A stretch of DNA of 64,000 nucleotides from Acidobacteriota bacterium (GTDB lineage Bacteria > Acidobacteriota > Vicinamibacteria > Vicinamibacterales > UBA2999). The position numbers were made by a program, and so were the translations under genes. Shown here piece by piece: positions 26,779 through 35,584 of the stretch. The stretch spans positions 31,735-95,734 of the forward strand of contig JAUSDY010000102.1 in assembly GCA_030650395.1 (NCBI GenBank), given 5' to 3'. How positions within the stretch are numbered: the stretch's first letter is position 1; each line of letters begins with the position of its first letter. A model generated the notes under the pieces. The model ran no database searches and had not been told where the DNA came from. It worked only from the letters and a program-made list of their open reading frames with translations.

Positions 26779-26884
26779 GTGGAGTGTATGTTCGAGAGTG
26801 CACGCGGCCGTTCCGTAGGAACGGCCCCAAAACGTTGTCGAGCACCGTTGGCCGTACGAGCGAAATCCTCGATACGCTCCACTA
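26779..26884. repeat. MITE-like element with terminal inverted repeats
   Basis: TAGTGGAGTGTAT (26779-26791) is inverted at the other end as ATACGCTCCACTA (26872-26884), one mismatch. Inside is the palindrome GGCCGTTCC-GTA-GGAACGGCC. The same terminus, TAGTGGAGCGTAT, recurs at about 47580-47592. No coding capacity. Confidence 0.5.
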
Positions 26885-26927
26885 AACCGACTGTAGCATT
26901 CCTGCTAACTCTCAGCAATAAAAGGAC

Positions 26928-26957
26928 TAGACAACGCTTTACAGGGGCTTCTATACT
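26928..26957 (+). promoter_or_regulatory. Putative bactofilin promoter
   Basis: TAGACA (26928-26933) and TATACT (26952-26957) are 18 nt apart, matching the sigma-70 consensus at 5 of 6 and 4-5 of 6 positions. An 80-nt leader follows with SD GGGGGAGG before the ATG at 27045. Confidence 0.5.
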
Positions 26958-27044
26958 GGCGGGACTTCAAGTCGAAGCCCACTCCCCGGGTTTCATAATT
27001 AGGCACCCTCAGCAGGATTTCCGGCAGAGGGGGAGGTTTCAGCG

Positions 27045-27629
27045 ATGTGGAAGCGTGATGAGTCGGTCAAACCGGCCACGCCACCGGCGCCCAGTCCGGC
27101 GGCTGCGCCCTCGGCGCCTGCTTCGGCTGCGCCGGCTGCGAGCGAGCCGCGCGCCCAACTTGGGAGGGATAACGTGAATATCGGCAAGTCAGTCATCATC
27201 AAGGGCGAGCTCAGTGGCAGCGAAGACCTCACCATCGAAGGTTCTGTCGAGGGGACAATCGACCTCAAAGATAACGTCTTGACGATCGGCCCGAACGGCA
27301 AGATCAAGGCCGAAGTCTTTGCCAAGTCGGTCGTCGTGCTCGGCGAGGTGACCGGCAACGTCACGGCGTCCGAGAAAGTTGACATTCGCGACAACGGCTC
27401 GGTAGACGGCGACATCGCATCGCCGCGCGTCGCGATCGCCGAGGGCGCGCATTTCCGCGGCAGCGTGGATATGCAGCGCGCAGGCGCCAAACCGGGTGGC
27501 AAGCCGAACGTGCCTGGATCGAACCCCCAGGCCCCCCAGCAGGGTGGCCAGCAGCAGGCCGGCCAGCAACAGGGTGGGCAGCAGCAAGGCGGACAGCAGC
27601 AGCCCCACAGACAGAGGGTCGGGGCTTAG
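27045..27629 (+). CDS. Bactofilin
   Basis: 194-aa cytoskeletal protein. A Pro/Ala-rich disordered N-terminus (residues 1-40) precedes the bactofilin beta-helix core (about 42-145), with its repeated glycine-turn pattern (NIGKSVIIKGELSGSEDLTIEGSVEGTI). The C-terminal tail is low-complexity Gly/Gln (QQGGQQQ repeats from a 15-nt tandem repeat). Bactofilins polymerise without nucleotides and organise cell shape or polar complexes. SD GGGGGAGG is strong. No LytM peptidase partner is adjacent. Confidence 0.9.
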   Translation: MWKRDESVKPATPPAPSPAAAPSAPASAAPAASEPRAQLGRDNVNIGKSVIIKGELSGSEDLTIEGSVEGTIDLKDNVLTIGPNGKIKAEVFAKSVVVLGEVTGNVTASEKVDIRDNGSVDGDIASPRVAIAEGAHFRGSVDMQRAGAKPGGKPNVPGSNPQAPQQGGQQQAGQQQGGQQQGGQQQPHRQRVGA

Positions 27630-27728
27630 AAGAAGGCAGAAGGCAGAAGGCAAAATGCAGAAAGCAGAAAGCCAGGCGGCGAGCAGCAGGAATTCGTTCT
27701 GCCTTGAGCCTTCTGCCTTCTGCCTTTG
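27630..27728. repeat. 7-nt-period dyad repeat, AAGGCAG family
   Basis: Left arm GAAGGCAGAAGGCAGAAGGC, then degenerate GCAGAAA units; spacer of about 30 nt; right arm TTCTGCCTTGAGCCTTCTGC followed by CTTCTGCCTTTG, complementary to the left. It separates bactofilin from the next gene. Confidence 0.8.
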
Positions 27729-27734
27729 ACGTAT

Positions 27735-28415
27735 ATGGCCGACGCCACACGATCGCTGACCGATCTCTTTGGCATGCTTGGTCCCCGCAGGGGGACCGAG
27801 ACGGATGCCGCTGCGGAGTTGTCGGTCACGAACGTGTCTGAAGCGGCCTATCCGAGCCAGTCTCTTCACAAGTTTCTTCGCTGCCTGCAGTCGACCGACA
27901 ATCCACTGCTTCTCGACCTCGGCCCTGTCGTCGGCAGCAACGTCACGTTTTTCGGCGAGCAGCTTGGCTGCCGCATTCGCGTCGAAGACATCGCCGCCGA
28001 CATCGATCGCCACGTCAAGGCCGGCACGGTCGACCAGCTCGCGGAGTTTTTCCCGAAGCGATTCACGCAAGACCCCGGCACGGTGGACGGCATTCTGTGC
28101 TGGGATGTGCTCGACTATGTCGATCGCCCCGCAGCGCAGGCGCTGGCGAAATCCTTGTGCCGGCTGTTGCGGCCCGACGGGTGCCTGCTTGGTTTCTTCA
28201 GCACGGCCGAAAGCGCCGAGAAGGTCTACACCAAGTACGTCGTCGTCAACCAAACGACCCTCCGCTACCGGACCTATCCGGCGCTGCGTCCCCGGCAGCG
28301 AAGCCTGTTGAACGGCGACATCATCAAGCTGTTCAAAGACCTTCGCGTCACCGATTCATTCCTGATGAAGAGCAAGCGCCGCGAAATGCTCTTCCGCAAG
28401 CCCACTTCCCGCTGA
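27735..28415 (+). CDS. Class I SAM-dependent methyltransferase-like protein
   Basis: 226-aa soluble protein from ATG 27735. LLLDLGPVVGSNVTFF resembles motif I of Rossmann methyltransferases but with Pro-Val-Val where Gly-x-Gly is usual, so SAM binding is uncertain. DGILCWDVLDYVDRPAAQALAKSLCRLLRPDGCLLGFFST matches motifs IV-VI (post-I acidic residue, LRPDG). The substrate is unknown. It stands between bactofilin and a SAM hydrolase-like gene, with 13 nt to the latter. Confidence 0.6.
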   Translation: MADATRSLTDLFGMLGPRRGTETDAAAELSVTNVSEAAYPSQSLHKFLRCLQSTDNPLLLDLGPVVGSNVTFFGEQLGCRIRVEDIAADIDRHVKAGTVDQLAEFFPKRFTQDPGTVDGILCWDVLDYVDRPAAQALAKSLCRLLRPDGCLLGFFSTAESAEKVYTKYVVVNQTTLRYRTYPALRPRQRSLLNGDIIKLFKDLRVTDSFLMKSKRREMLFRKPTSR

Positions 28416-28428
28416 GGTCCGGGCGCCA

Positions 28429-29223
28429 ATGGCCCGCCCGACCGTCGCCTTTCTGAGCGATTTCGGTACCCGCGATCATTACGCCGGCACCCTGAAGGCC
28501 GTGGTGCTGAGCGTGTGCCCCGACGCGACGCTGGTCGACATCGGCCACGAGATTCCCGCGCACGACGTGCTGGCCGGCGCGCTGGAGCTTGCCGCGTGTT
28601 ACCGCTACTTTCCGGCGGGCACCGTGTTCCTGGCGGTGGTCGATCCGGGTGTCGGCTCGGCGCGCCGCGGCATTGCGGCCGAGACCGGCGACTATCGATT
28701 CGTCGCACCCGACAACGGCGTGCTCTCTGCCGTTTTCCACGACACCCACCCGAAGCGCGTCGTCGAGCTGACCGAGCGCAAGTACGCGCGCCCGACGGTG
28801 AGCCGCACGTTCGAAGGGCGGGATCGGTTTGCGCCTGCCGCGGGGTGGCTGGCCAAGGGCATCGCGCTCAGCTCGCTCGGCAAGACCATCAAGGACTTCC
28901 GCATGCTCGACCTGCCGAGCCCGAAGGTGAGCGCCGACGAGCTGAAGGGCGAAGTCGTGCGGATCGATCGCTTTGGCAACCTCATCACGAATATCGATCG
29001 GCGGACGTTCGAGCACCTGGCGAATGGCGGCGCCATATCGGTCAAGGCGGGCACGCAAGACATCCCCCGCGTCGTCGCGACCTACGCCGAGGCGCCGGCG
29101 GGTGAGCTCTGCGCATTATTCGGCAGCACCGACCATCTGGAGATCGCGGTGAATGCCGGTGACGCGGCGGCGCACTTGAAGCTGTCGCGAGGTGCGCCGG
29201 TGATCGTTCGCCGTGGCCCGTGA
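28429..29223 (+). CDS. SAM hydroxide adenosyltransferase (DUF62 / SAM hydrolase family)
   Basis: 264-aa protein of the fluorinase/chlorinase-related family that hydrolyses S-adenosylmethionine to adenosine and methionine. Diagnostic segments are TVAFLSDFGTRDHYAGTLKAV at the N-terminus, the FLAVVDPGVGS loop, APDNGVLS, and RIDRFGNLITNI at the start of the C-terminal domain. Halide-using enzymes have extra loops that I do not see, so hydrolysis with hydroxide is the likelier activity. It may be cotranscribed with the methyltransferase-like gene. Confidence 0.88.
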   Translation: MARPTVAFLSDFGTRDHYAGTLKAVVLSVCPDATLVDIGHEIPAHDVLAGALELAACYRYFPAGTVFLAVVDPGVGSARRGIAAETGDYRFVAPDNGVLSAVFHDTHPKRVVELTERKYARPTVSRTFEGRDRFAPAAGWLAKGIALSSLGKTIKDFRMLDLPSPKVSADELKGEVVRIDRFGNLITNIDRRTFEHLANGGAISVKAGTQDIPRVVATYAEAPAGELCALFGSTDHLEIAVNAGDAAAHLKLSRGAPVIVRRGP

Positions 29224-29224
29224 T

Positions 29225-29312
29225 GGAAATAACCAATAACCAATAACCAATAACCAAGCAGCAACAACCAAAGAGTGATTTGGTTATTCGCAATTGGTTC
29301 TTGGTTATTAAC
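29225..29312. repeat. 7-nt-period dyad repeat, ATAACCA family
   Basis: Left arm has four ATAACCA units (29229-29257); right arm reads TTTGGTTATTCGCAATTGGT then TCTTGGTTATT. The right arm is also conserved in the copy at 56183-56288, so the unit is a defined element and not just slippage. Confidence 0.8.
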
Positions 29313-29366
29313 CCGACGGCGCGGGGAGCCGGAACATGTTACGATCGGCCGTTTGCCCACCGATTC

Positions 29367-29395
29367 TGAACTCCTAACTCTGAACTCTTAACTAC
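29367..29395 (+). repeat. 7-nt-period repeat, AACTCTT family, single arm
   Basis: GAACTCCTAACTCTGAAC followed by TCTTAACT immediately before the ATG of the acyl-CoA dehydrogenase gene. Same family as 20437-20518. It replaces any SD in the last 25 nt before the start. Confidence 0.7.
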
Positions 29396-29396
29396 C

Positions 29397-30602
29397 ATGA
29401 TCGACCTGTCGTTGACCGACGAGCAGAAGCTGCTCGAACAGACCGTCCGGGAATGGGGCGCGCGAGAGATCGCCCCCAGGATTCACGACCTCGACAACGA
29501 ACACCGCTTCGACAAGGCCCTCGTCATCGGGGGCATGAAGAAGCTGGGCCTGCTCGGCATCTCCGTGCCCGAAGAGTACGGCGGCGCCGGTATGGACTAC
29601 CTGTGCCTGGGCCTGGCCAGCGAAGAGCTCGAGTACGTCGACACGCATCTGCGCGTGATCATGTCGGTGCATGCCGGCCTGAACTGCCTGTCGCTGCTGA
29701 CGTGGGGCACCGAGCAACAGAAGCAGAAGTATCTCGTGCCGCAGGCGCAGGGCGACCAGCTGGCGACCTATGGCCTGACCGAGCCGTCGGCGGGCAGCGA
29801 CGTCCGCGGCATGCAGTCGAGCGCCGTCAAGAAGGGCGACCGGTGGATCCTGAACGGCGAGAAGATGTGGATCTCGCTCGCCGATGTAGCCGACAACTTC
29901 GTCGTGTTCGTCTGGACCGATGTCGAGAAGAAGAAGAAAAAGGATCCATCCGGTATCAGCTGCTTCATCATCGAGCGCGGCTTCAAGGGATTCTCGAGCG
30001 GCACGCTCAAGGAGAAGTGGGGCATCCTCGCGGGCAACACCGGCTACTTCAAGATGGACGACATGGAGGTGCCGGCGGAGAACCTGCTCGGCCGCGAGGG
30101 CGAGGGCTTCAAGATCGCGATGTTCGCCCTCGATCAGGGCCGCTTCACCGTGGCGGCCGGCGCGACGGGGCTGGTGCGCGCCTGCCGCGACGCCAGCGCG
30201 CGCTACGCGCTCGAGCGCAAGACGTTCGGCCAGGCGATCGCCGAGCATCAGCTGGTGAAGCAGATGATCGCGCGCATGGAATCCGACTACCAGGTGTCGC
30301 GCCTGCTGTGGCAGCGGAGCGGCTGGCTCAAGAACATCGGCCAGCGCAACACCCAGGAGACCAGCCTCGCGAAGTGGTACGCCACCGTGGCGTCGGAGCG
30401 GGCCTCGGGCGACGCGGTGCAGATTCACGGCGCCAACGGCTATTCGAACGAGTACCCCGTCGGCCGCTTCTATCGCAACTGCAAGGCCGCGGTGATCTAC
30501 GAAGGCACGCGCGAGATTCACACCCTGATGCAGGCCGACTACGTGCTCGGCTTCCGCCAGGACAAACCGCTGCGGTGTTCGCTGCCGCCATACGGTAAAT
30601 AA
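29397..30602 (+). CDS. Acyl-CoA dehydrogenase
   Basis: 401-aa flavoprotein introducing an alpha-beta double bond in acyl-CoA. From [20 protein letters not shown] it shows the three ACAD parts: helical N-terminus, beta middle domain with [16 protein letters not shown] (FAD/substrate contacts), and helical C-terminus with the FAD loop [22 protein letters not shown] and catalytic Glu in YEGTREIH. The YEGT position matches short- and branched-chain or glutaryl-CoA types; chain specificity is undetermined. No SD is present because a repeat abuts the start. No beta-oxidation partner is adjacent. Confidence 0.92.
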   Translation: MIDLSLTDEQKLLEQTVREWGAREIAPRIHDLDNEHRFDKALVIGGMKKLGLLGISVPEEYGGAGMDYLCLGLASEELEYVDTHLRVIMSVHAGLNCLSLLTWGTEQQKQKYLVPQAQGDQLATYGLTEPSAGSDVRGMQSSAVKKGDRWILNGEKMWISLADVADNFVVFVWTDVEKKKKKDPSGISCFIIERGFKGFSSGTLKEKWGILAGNTGYFKMDDMEVPAENLLGREGEGFKIAMFALDQGRFTVAAGATGLVRACRDASARYALERKTFGQAIAEHQLVKQMIARMESDYQVSRLLWQRSGWLKNIGQRNTQETSLAKWYATVASERASGDAVQIHGANGYSNEYPVGRFYRNCKAAVIYEGTREIHTLMQADYVLGFRQDKPLRCSLPPYGK

Positions 30603-30632
30603 AGGCAAAAGGCAAAAGGCAGAAGGCAAAAT
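30603..30632 (+). repeat. 7-nt-period repeat, AAGGCAA family, overlapping the glpX start
   Basis: AGGCAAAAGGCAAAAGGCAG followed by AAGGCAAAATG: the glpX ATG lies at the end of the repeat, and the purine-rich repeat may act as its SD. Confidence 0.75.
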
Positions 30633-31620
30633 GGAATCCGATCTTTCGCTGGAATTCCTCCGCGTAACGGAGCAGGCCGCCGTCGCGTGCGCGCACACGA
30701 TGGGCCAGGGCGATCGGCATGGCTCCGATCAGGTGGCCGTCGAGGCCATGCGCCGCGAAATGGACACGGTGCCGATCGACGGCACCATCGTGATCGGCGA
30801 GGGCGAGCGCGACGAGGCGCCGATGCTCTACATCGGCGAAAAAGTCGGCATGGCCCACCAGGGCAAGGCCAACGGCCGCGTCTGGGACCAGATCGACATC
30901 GCGGTGGATCCGCTCGAGGGCACGAACCTGTGCGCCACCGGCGCGTCGAACGCGATCGCCGTGCTGGCGGCGTCCGAAAAGGGCGGGCTGTTGCACGCGC
31001 CCGACCTCTACATGGAAAAACTGGTCGTCGGCCCGACCTCGAAGCACCTGGTCGACCTCGACGCCCCGGTGCGCGAGAACGTGCGGGCCATCGCCCGCAG
31101 TCTCGGCCGGCAGGTCGACGAGCTGACGGTGGTCGTGCTCGATCGCCCGCGGCACGAGAAGCTGATCGCCGAAATTCGCGCGACCGGCGCGCGCATCCGG
31201 TTGATCGGCGACGGCGACCTCTCGGCCGGTATTGCCGCGGCGGTCTCGGGCACCGGCGTGCACGCCGTCATGGGCACCGGCGGCGCGCCCGAAGGCGTGT
31301 TGACCGCAGCCGCCATGCGGTGCCTCAACGGCGAGATCTTCGCGCGCCTGGTCGTCGCCAAGCCCGAAGACGAGGCGCGCTGCCGCGCGATGGGCATCAA
31401 GGACTTCAAGAAGATCTACAAGTCGTCCGACCTCGCCTGCGGCAAGGACATCGTGTTTGCGGCCACGGGCGTCACCGACGGCTCGCTGATGAAGGGCGTG
31501 CAGTTTTTCGGCGCCGGCATCCGCACCAGCTCGCTCGTGATGCAGACGACGCCCCATCGCATCCGCTTCATCGACAGCATCCAGGTCTATCCGGGCCCGT
31601 CCGTGAAGATCAGATTCTGA
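30631..31620 (+). CDS. glpX: Fructose-1,6-bisphosphatase class II
   Basis: 329-aa gluconeogenic phosphatase hydrolysing fructose-1,6-bisphosphate, metal-dependent. It has the GlpX motifs [21 protein letters not shown] and [12 protein letters not shown] (metal ligands), and a [15 protein letters not shown] phosphate loop. Length is normal. The following MFS gene starts on the base after its stop, so they are probably cotranscribed. Confidence 0.95.
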   Translation: MESDLSLEFLRVTEQAAVACAHTMGQGDRHGSDQVAVEAMRREMDTVPIDGTIVIGEGERDEAPMLYIGEKVGMAHQGKANGRVWDQIDIAVDPLEGTNLCATGASNAIAVLAASEKGGLLHAPDLYMEKLVVGPTSKHLVDLDAPVRENVRAIARSLGRQVDELTVVVLDRPRHEKLIAEIRATGARIRLIGDGDLSAGIAAAVSGTGVHAVMGTGGAPEGVLTAAAMRCLNGEIFARLVVAKPEDEARCRAMGIKDFKKIYKSSDLACGKDIVFAATGVTDGSLMKGVQFFGAGIRTSSLVMQTTPHRIRFIDSIQVYPGPSVKIRF

Positions 31621-32844
31621 TTGGACGCCAAGCAGAGCCAGCGCAACATCTTCGCTGCGGCGGCGGCAGGGTGCATCGGATCCACCGGCTTCACGCTGGT
31701 GATGCCGTTCCTGCCTCTCTACATCGCCGAGCTTGGTACGACCGACTTTGGCGAGATCGCGATGTGGTCGGGCCTGACGCTCGCCGCCACACCCGCGGTG
31801 ACGGCGATTTCCGCGCCGCTGTGGGGGCGCGTCGGCGACCGCTACGGCAGCAAGGTCCTCGTCATCCGCTCGATCGCCGCGTTCATCCTGACCAAGGCCG
31901 CGATGGCGTTCGTGACCGCGCCGTGGCAGCTGCTGGCGCTGCGTGCGCTCCTCGGTGTGTTCGCCGGCTACGGCGCGCTCACCATCTCGATGGCCGCCGA
32001 GTCGGCGCCGCGCCATCGCATGGCGCATGCGATTGGCATCGTGCAGACCGGTCACCGGCTGGGGCCGGCGATCGGGCCGGTGATCGGCGGCGCGCTGGCG
32101 CCGCTGGTTGGCTTGCGTAATGTGTTTCTCGCCGCATCGGTCTTCTACACCGCGGCCCTTCTGCTCGTGGTCTTCATCTACCGCGAGCCGCGTGAAGGCC
32201 GGGCGCCCCGCGCGCTGAGGGCCGGCCGTGAAGTCTTTGCTCAGCTCTTGCGCCTGCCCGGATTCGTGTTGGCGTTGTTCCTGATCTTCGGCCTGCAGAC
32301 GGTCGACCGCAGCTTCGGTCCCGTGCTGCCGCTGTACGTCGAACAAGTCGGCATCGAGAGCGCACGCGTGCCGATCGTGTCGGGCGTGCTGTTCTCGCTC
32401 GCCGCGGTATCGGCGGCGTTTGGGGCATTTCTGGCAGGGCGTCTGTTGCTGCGCTTCTCCGCCAAACGCGTGATCGTGGTGGGCAGCCTCGCGGCGGCGC
32501 TCGGAATGGCGGCGATCGTGGTGGCCCCCTCGCTGTGGATTGTCGGCGCGGCGATGATGGTCGTCGGCGCCGCAATCGGGACCGCCACCACCACGGTGTG
32601 GGCCGTGGCGGGATCGCTGCTGCCCGCCGACGCGCATGCGACGGGATTTGGATTGATGACGACCGCCAACTTGATCGGCCTGGCCTTCAGCCCTGTCATC
32701 GCCGGATTCATCGGCGGCAGCGGCCTCCGGATCGTGTTCGTCGCCGACGTGATTCTGTTGTTGATACTCGGGGGGCTGGTGGCGCGAAAGCTCACCTCCG
32801 ACGCGCTGCGACCTGCGCCGGACGCACCGATCGCTGAATCCTAG
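31621..32844 (+). CDS. MFS transporter, multidrug-efflux type
   Basis: 407-aa inner-membrane transporter with twelve predictable helices. Begins at a TTG directly after the glpX stop (TGA-TTG). The loop 2-3 motif reads GRVGDRYGSKVLVI (motif A, G-x-x-x-D-R-x-G), and IVQTGHRLGPAIGPVIGG resembles motif C of drug antiporters. Linkage to glpX may reflect transcriptional readthrough rather than common function. Substrate unknown. Confidence 0.85.
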   Translation: MDAKQSQRNIFAAAAAGCIGSTGFTLVMPFLPLYIAELGTTDFGEIAMWSGLTLAATPAVTAISAPLWGRVGDRYGSKVLVIRSIAAFILTKAAMAFVTAPWQLLALRALLGVFAGYGALTISMAAESAPRHRMAHAIGIVQTGHRLGPAIGPVIGGALAPLVGLRNVFLAASVFYTAALLLVVFIYREPREGRAPRALRAGREVFAQLLRLPGFVLALFLIFGLQTVDRSFGPVLPLYVEQVGIESARVPIVSGVLFSLAAVSAAFGAFLAGRLLLRFSAKRVIVVGSLAAALGMAAIVVAPSLWIVGAAMMVVGAAIGTATTTVWAVAGSLLPADAHATGFGLMTTANLIGLAFSPVIAGFIGGSGLRIVFVADVILLLILGGLVARKLTSDALRPAPDAPIAES

Positions 32845-32846
32845 TG

Positions 32847-32985
32847 AGTTGAAAGTTGAAAGTTGAAAGTTGACAGTTTCAGTTTCAAGTTCGGTGTCGC
32901 GGCGCGCCTTCGCATAACTGCAACTGGCAACTTTCAACTGAACTCAAAACTGAAACTGTCAACTTCCAACTTTCAACTTTCAACT
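32847..32985. repeat. 7-nt-period dyad repeat, GTTGAAA family
   Basis: Left arm has three GTTGAAA units then GTTGACAGTTTCAGTTTC; right arm is the inverse with the same inner motif (GAAACTGTCAAC) and CAACTTT units. It lies between the convergent MFS and antiporter genes and encodes the last residues of the latter. Confidence 0.85.
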
Positions 32986-34183
32986 TATGGGGCTCGTGCG
33001 GCTCCCATCCGAGCAGCGTGAGCATCACGAAGAAGCCGATCACGTACGCGACGGCGACGTGCCATCCCTCGCGGACCCAGGCGCCGACCGATCGCGCTTC
33101 CGGGTAGAGGTTGGTAATCGCGACGCCGGCCGACGATCCAAACCAGATCATCGATCCGCCGTAGCCCACGGCGTAGGCCAGCACGCCCCAATCGTAGCCG
33201 CCCTGCACGAGCGCCAGCTTGGTGAGCGGGATGTTGTCGAAGACGGCCGACACGAAGCCCAGCCCGAACGTGGTTTGCCACGACGCCGCGGGTAGCGTCT
33301 CAACCGGCATCATCGACGCGGCGAGGACCAGCGACAGCAGGAAGACGGCGCCTCGTCCCGCCTCACGCAGTAGTTTCCAATCGGGCCGCCGCAGTGGCGC
33401 CGAGATCAGGATCACGACCCACACCGCCACGCCGATGAACGGAAAGCGATCCGCGAGCTCCGGGAAACGAAGGTTGACGACGACGTTGGCGGCGACCGCG
33501 GCGGCGAGCATGCCGATCACGATCGCGAGGCGGACCCAGTCGATGTGCGGCTGGTGCCGGGCGTCCTTGATGATCGGCGAGTGACGATGCTGTTGAAATG
33601 CCGCGACGAGGCCGGAGACGAAGAGGGCCACGATCGCGGCGACCGACGCATGCAGCACGTCCAGCGGCGACACGCCGTCAATCCACATCATGGTGGTCGT
33701 CGTATCACCGACCACGCTGAAAGAGCCGCCGGCATTCGAAGCGGCAACGATGGCGGCGAGATAGCCGATGTGAACCCTCTTGAAGAGCGAATGCGCCATG
33801 GCGCCGCCGATCAGCGCCGCCGCGATGTTGTCGAGAAACGACGACAGCACGAAGACGATCGCCAGCAGCGCGAAGCAGCCCTTCCAGTCGTCTGGCAGCA
33901 GCCGCGGCAGCGCGAGCGGCGCGTGGCTCTTCTCGAAATGGCGCGCCAGCAGCGCGAACCCCAGCAGCAGGCATGCCAGGTTGGCGACGATCACCCACTC
34001 ATGCGAGAGATGGGCGGTCAATCCTGGCAGGCCCGGTCCCGTGGGGAACGGCGAGAACAGAGTCTTGTAGACCGTGATGGCGGCCAGGCCCGAGACCGCC
34101 ACCTCGAGAGTGTGATGATGAAAGATCGCCACGCCGAGCAGCGTCAGGCCGAAGAGCATGAAATCGATCGGCACGCCGAACAT
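32885..34183 (-). CDS. NhaD/citrate-transporter-superfamily membrane antiporter
   Basis: 432-aa membrane protein with about ten to twelve helices, similar to NhaD-type Na+/H+ antiporters in the ion-transporter superfamily. Signature-like stretches are LSSFLDNIAAALIGGAMA, ASNAGGSFSVVGDTTTTMMW and, in the second half, SAVFDNIPLTKLALVQGG, the paired Asp-Asn hairpin regions of the family. The ATG at 34183 is close to a perfect TATAAT (34198-34193), suggesting a leaderless message. After WEPHEPH the last about 30 residues (KLKVESWKLTVSVLSSVESC and onward) are encoded by the GTTGAAA repeat, so the native stop has been lost. Confidence 0.82.
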   Translation of the reverse strand: MFGVPIDFMLFGLTLLGVAIFHHHTLEVAVSGLAAITVYKTLFSPFPTGPGLPGLTAHLSHEWVIVANLACLLLGFALLARHFEKSHAPLALPRLLPDDWKGCFALLAIVFVLSSFLDNIAAALIGGAMAHSLFKRVHIGYLAAIVAASNAGGSFSVVGDTTTTMMWIDGVSPLDVLHASVAAIVALFVSGLVAAFQQHRHSPIIKDARHQPHIDWVRLAIVIGMLAAAVAANVVVNLRFPELADRFPFIGVAVWVVILISAPLRRPDWKLLREAGRGAVFLLSLVLAASMMPVETLPAASWQTTFGLGFVSAVFDNIPLTKLALVQGGYDWGVLAYAVGYGGSMIWFGSSAGVAITNLYPEARSVGAWVREGWHVAVAYVIGFFVMLTLLGWEPHEPHKLKVESWKLTVSVLSSVESCQLQLCEGAPRHRT

Positions 34184-34192
34184 CTCGACTTC

Positions 34193-34269
34193 ATTATAGG
34201 TGCGCCTGTCACGCCGAAGCCTGTGGCGAAGGCGGACGATCAATCGGGCTGATCCGCGCGTGCTAAAAT
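34193..34269. promoter_or_regulatory. Divergent -10 elements for the antiporter gene and hflX
   Basis: Minus strand TATAAT at 34198-34193 lies 9 nt before the antiporter ATG. Plus strand TGCTAAAAT (extended -10, 34261-34269) lies 9 nt before the hflX ATG. Both would start transcription about 3 nt before the start codon. No convincing -35 boxes are seen. Confidence 0.5.
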
Positions 34270-34278
34270 CGTCGAGAG

Positions 34279-35580
34279 ATGAGTAAACAGCGACCCGTGC
34301 TGGTGGAACGGGCGGCGCTGGTTGGCCTGGTGACCGGCGGGGCGCGGCGGGTCGACGCAGAACATTCCCTCGAAGAGCTCGGCGGACTGGCCGAAGCGGC
34401 CGGCGCGCGCGTGGTGCTGCGCGTGCTGCAGGATCGCGCGCGGCCCGACTCCGCGACCTTCCTCGGCAGCGGCAAGGTCGAAGTGCTCGCGCAAGCGGCG
34501 GCGGAAGCCGACGCCGACCTGGTCATCTTCGACAACGAGCTGTCGCCCGCGCAGTTACGCGAGCTCAATAAGCGGCTCGACCGCAAGGTCGTCGATCGCA
34601 CGCAGTTGATCCTCGATATCTTCGCCAGGCGGGCGCGGACGCGAGAAGGCAAGTTGCAGGTCGAACTGGCGCAATTGAAGTATCTGCTGCCACGACTGGT
34701 CGGCTCGAGCGAAGCGCTGTCGAGGCTGGGCGGCGGCATCGGCACGAGGGGCCCCGGCGAAACCAAGCTCGAAGCCGATCGCCGGCGCATCCGCGTGCGG
34801 ATGAAGACGCTGCAGGACGACATCGACGTGGTCCGGCGGCGCCGCACCCAGTTGCGCGAGCGCCGGCAGAAGGTCGATGTCCCGACGGTCGCGTTGGTGG
34901 GCTACACCAATGCCGGCAAGACCACGCTGTTCAATCGCTTGACTCGATCAAACGCCGAGGCGTCGAATGCATTATTCGTGACCCTCGATCCGCTGGTCCG
35001 GCGGGTGGCGTTGCCCGATCGGCGCGAGCTGCTGTTGAGCGACACGGTCGGCTTCATCGACCGCCTGCCTCACACGCTGGTCGCGGCGTTTCGCGCGACG
35101 CTCGAAGAAACCGCCGACGCCGACCTCGTGCTGCACGTGATCGACGCGGCCAATCCGGAACGCGAGCGACACATGGCCGCGGTCAGCCGGGTGCTGGAGG
35201 AAGTCGGCGCGCTGGTGGTGCCGCGTGTCGAGGTCTACAACAAGGTCGATCAGCTGTCGCCCGACGAGCGCCGACGCGTCCAGGAAGCGGACCCTTCGGC
35301 TTTTTTGATTTCCGCCGTGACCGGAGCCGGTTGCGATGAGCTGCTCGAGAGCGTGGCGTCACGGCTGGCGCTCGATCAGGAGCGCGTGACCGTCGAGCTC
35401 GACCTGGCCGATCCGGTGCAGGCCGAGCGCCTGGCCTGGATCTATCGGCACGCCACCGTCCACAGTCACGCCACGATGGGCGATCGCGCAACGTTGCAGG
35501 CCGACGTGCCACGCAGGCTATTGCCGATGATCGGCCTGGCGACCCCTACCGCTCCGAGAGTGCGAGGGCGTCGTGCCTAA
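34279..35580 (+). CDS. hflX: GTPase HflX
   Basis: 433-aa ribosome-associated GTPase that splits stalled or stressed 70S ribosomes. It has an N-terminal HflX domain (about residues 1-130, RPDSATFLGSGKVEVL), coiled-coil linker (GIGTRGPGETKLEADRRRIR), and G domain with G1 GYTNAGKTT (about 207-215), G3 DTVGF and G4 NKVD. It is followed with overlapping or near-overlapping start by a TPR lipoprotein gene. The extended -10 is so close to the ATG that translation is probably leaderless. Confidence 0.95.
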   Translation: MSKQRPVLVERAALVGLVTGGARRVDAEHSLEELGGLAEAAGARVVLRVLQDRARPDSATFLGSGKVEVLAQAAAEADADLVIFDNELSPAQLRELNKRLDRKVVDRTQLILDIFARRARTREGKLQVELAQLKYLLPRLVGSSEALSRLGGGIGTRGPGETKLEADRRRIRVRMKTLQDDIDVVRRRRTQLRERRQKVDVPTVALVGYTNAGKTTLFNRLTRSNAEASNALFVTLDPLVRRVALPDRRELLLSDTVGFIDRLPHTLVAAFRATLEETADADLVLHVIDAANPERERHMAAVSRVLEEVGALVVPRVEVYNKVDQLSPDERRRVQEADPSAFLISAVTGAGCDELLESVASRLALDQERVTVELDLADPVQAERLAWIYRHATVHSHATMGDRATLQADVPRRLLPMIGLATPTAPRVRGRRA

Positions 35581-35584
35581 GGTC

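Noticed and set aside
30328..32937. 869-codon open frame on the minus strand
   Set aside because: Antisense to acyl-CoA dehydrogenase, glpX and an MFS gene; His/Arg/Asp-rich low-complexity translation typical of a shadow frame.
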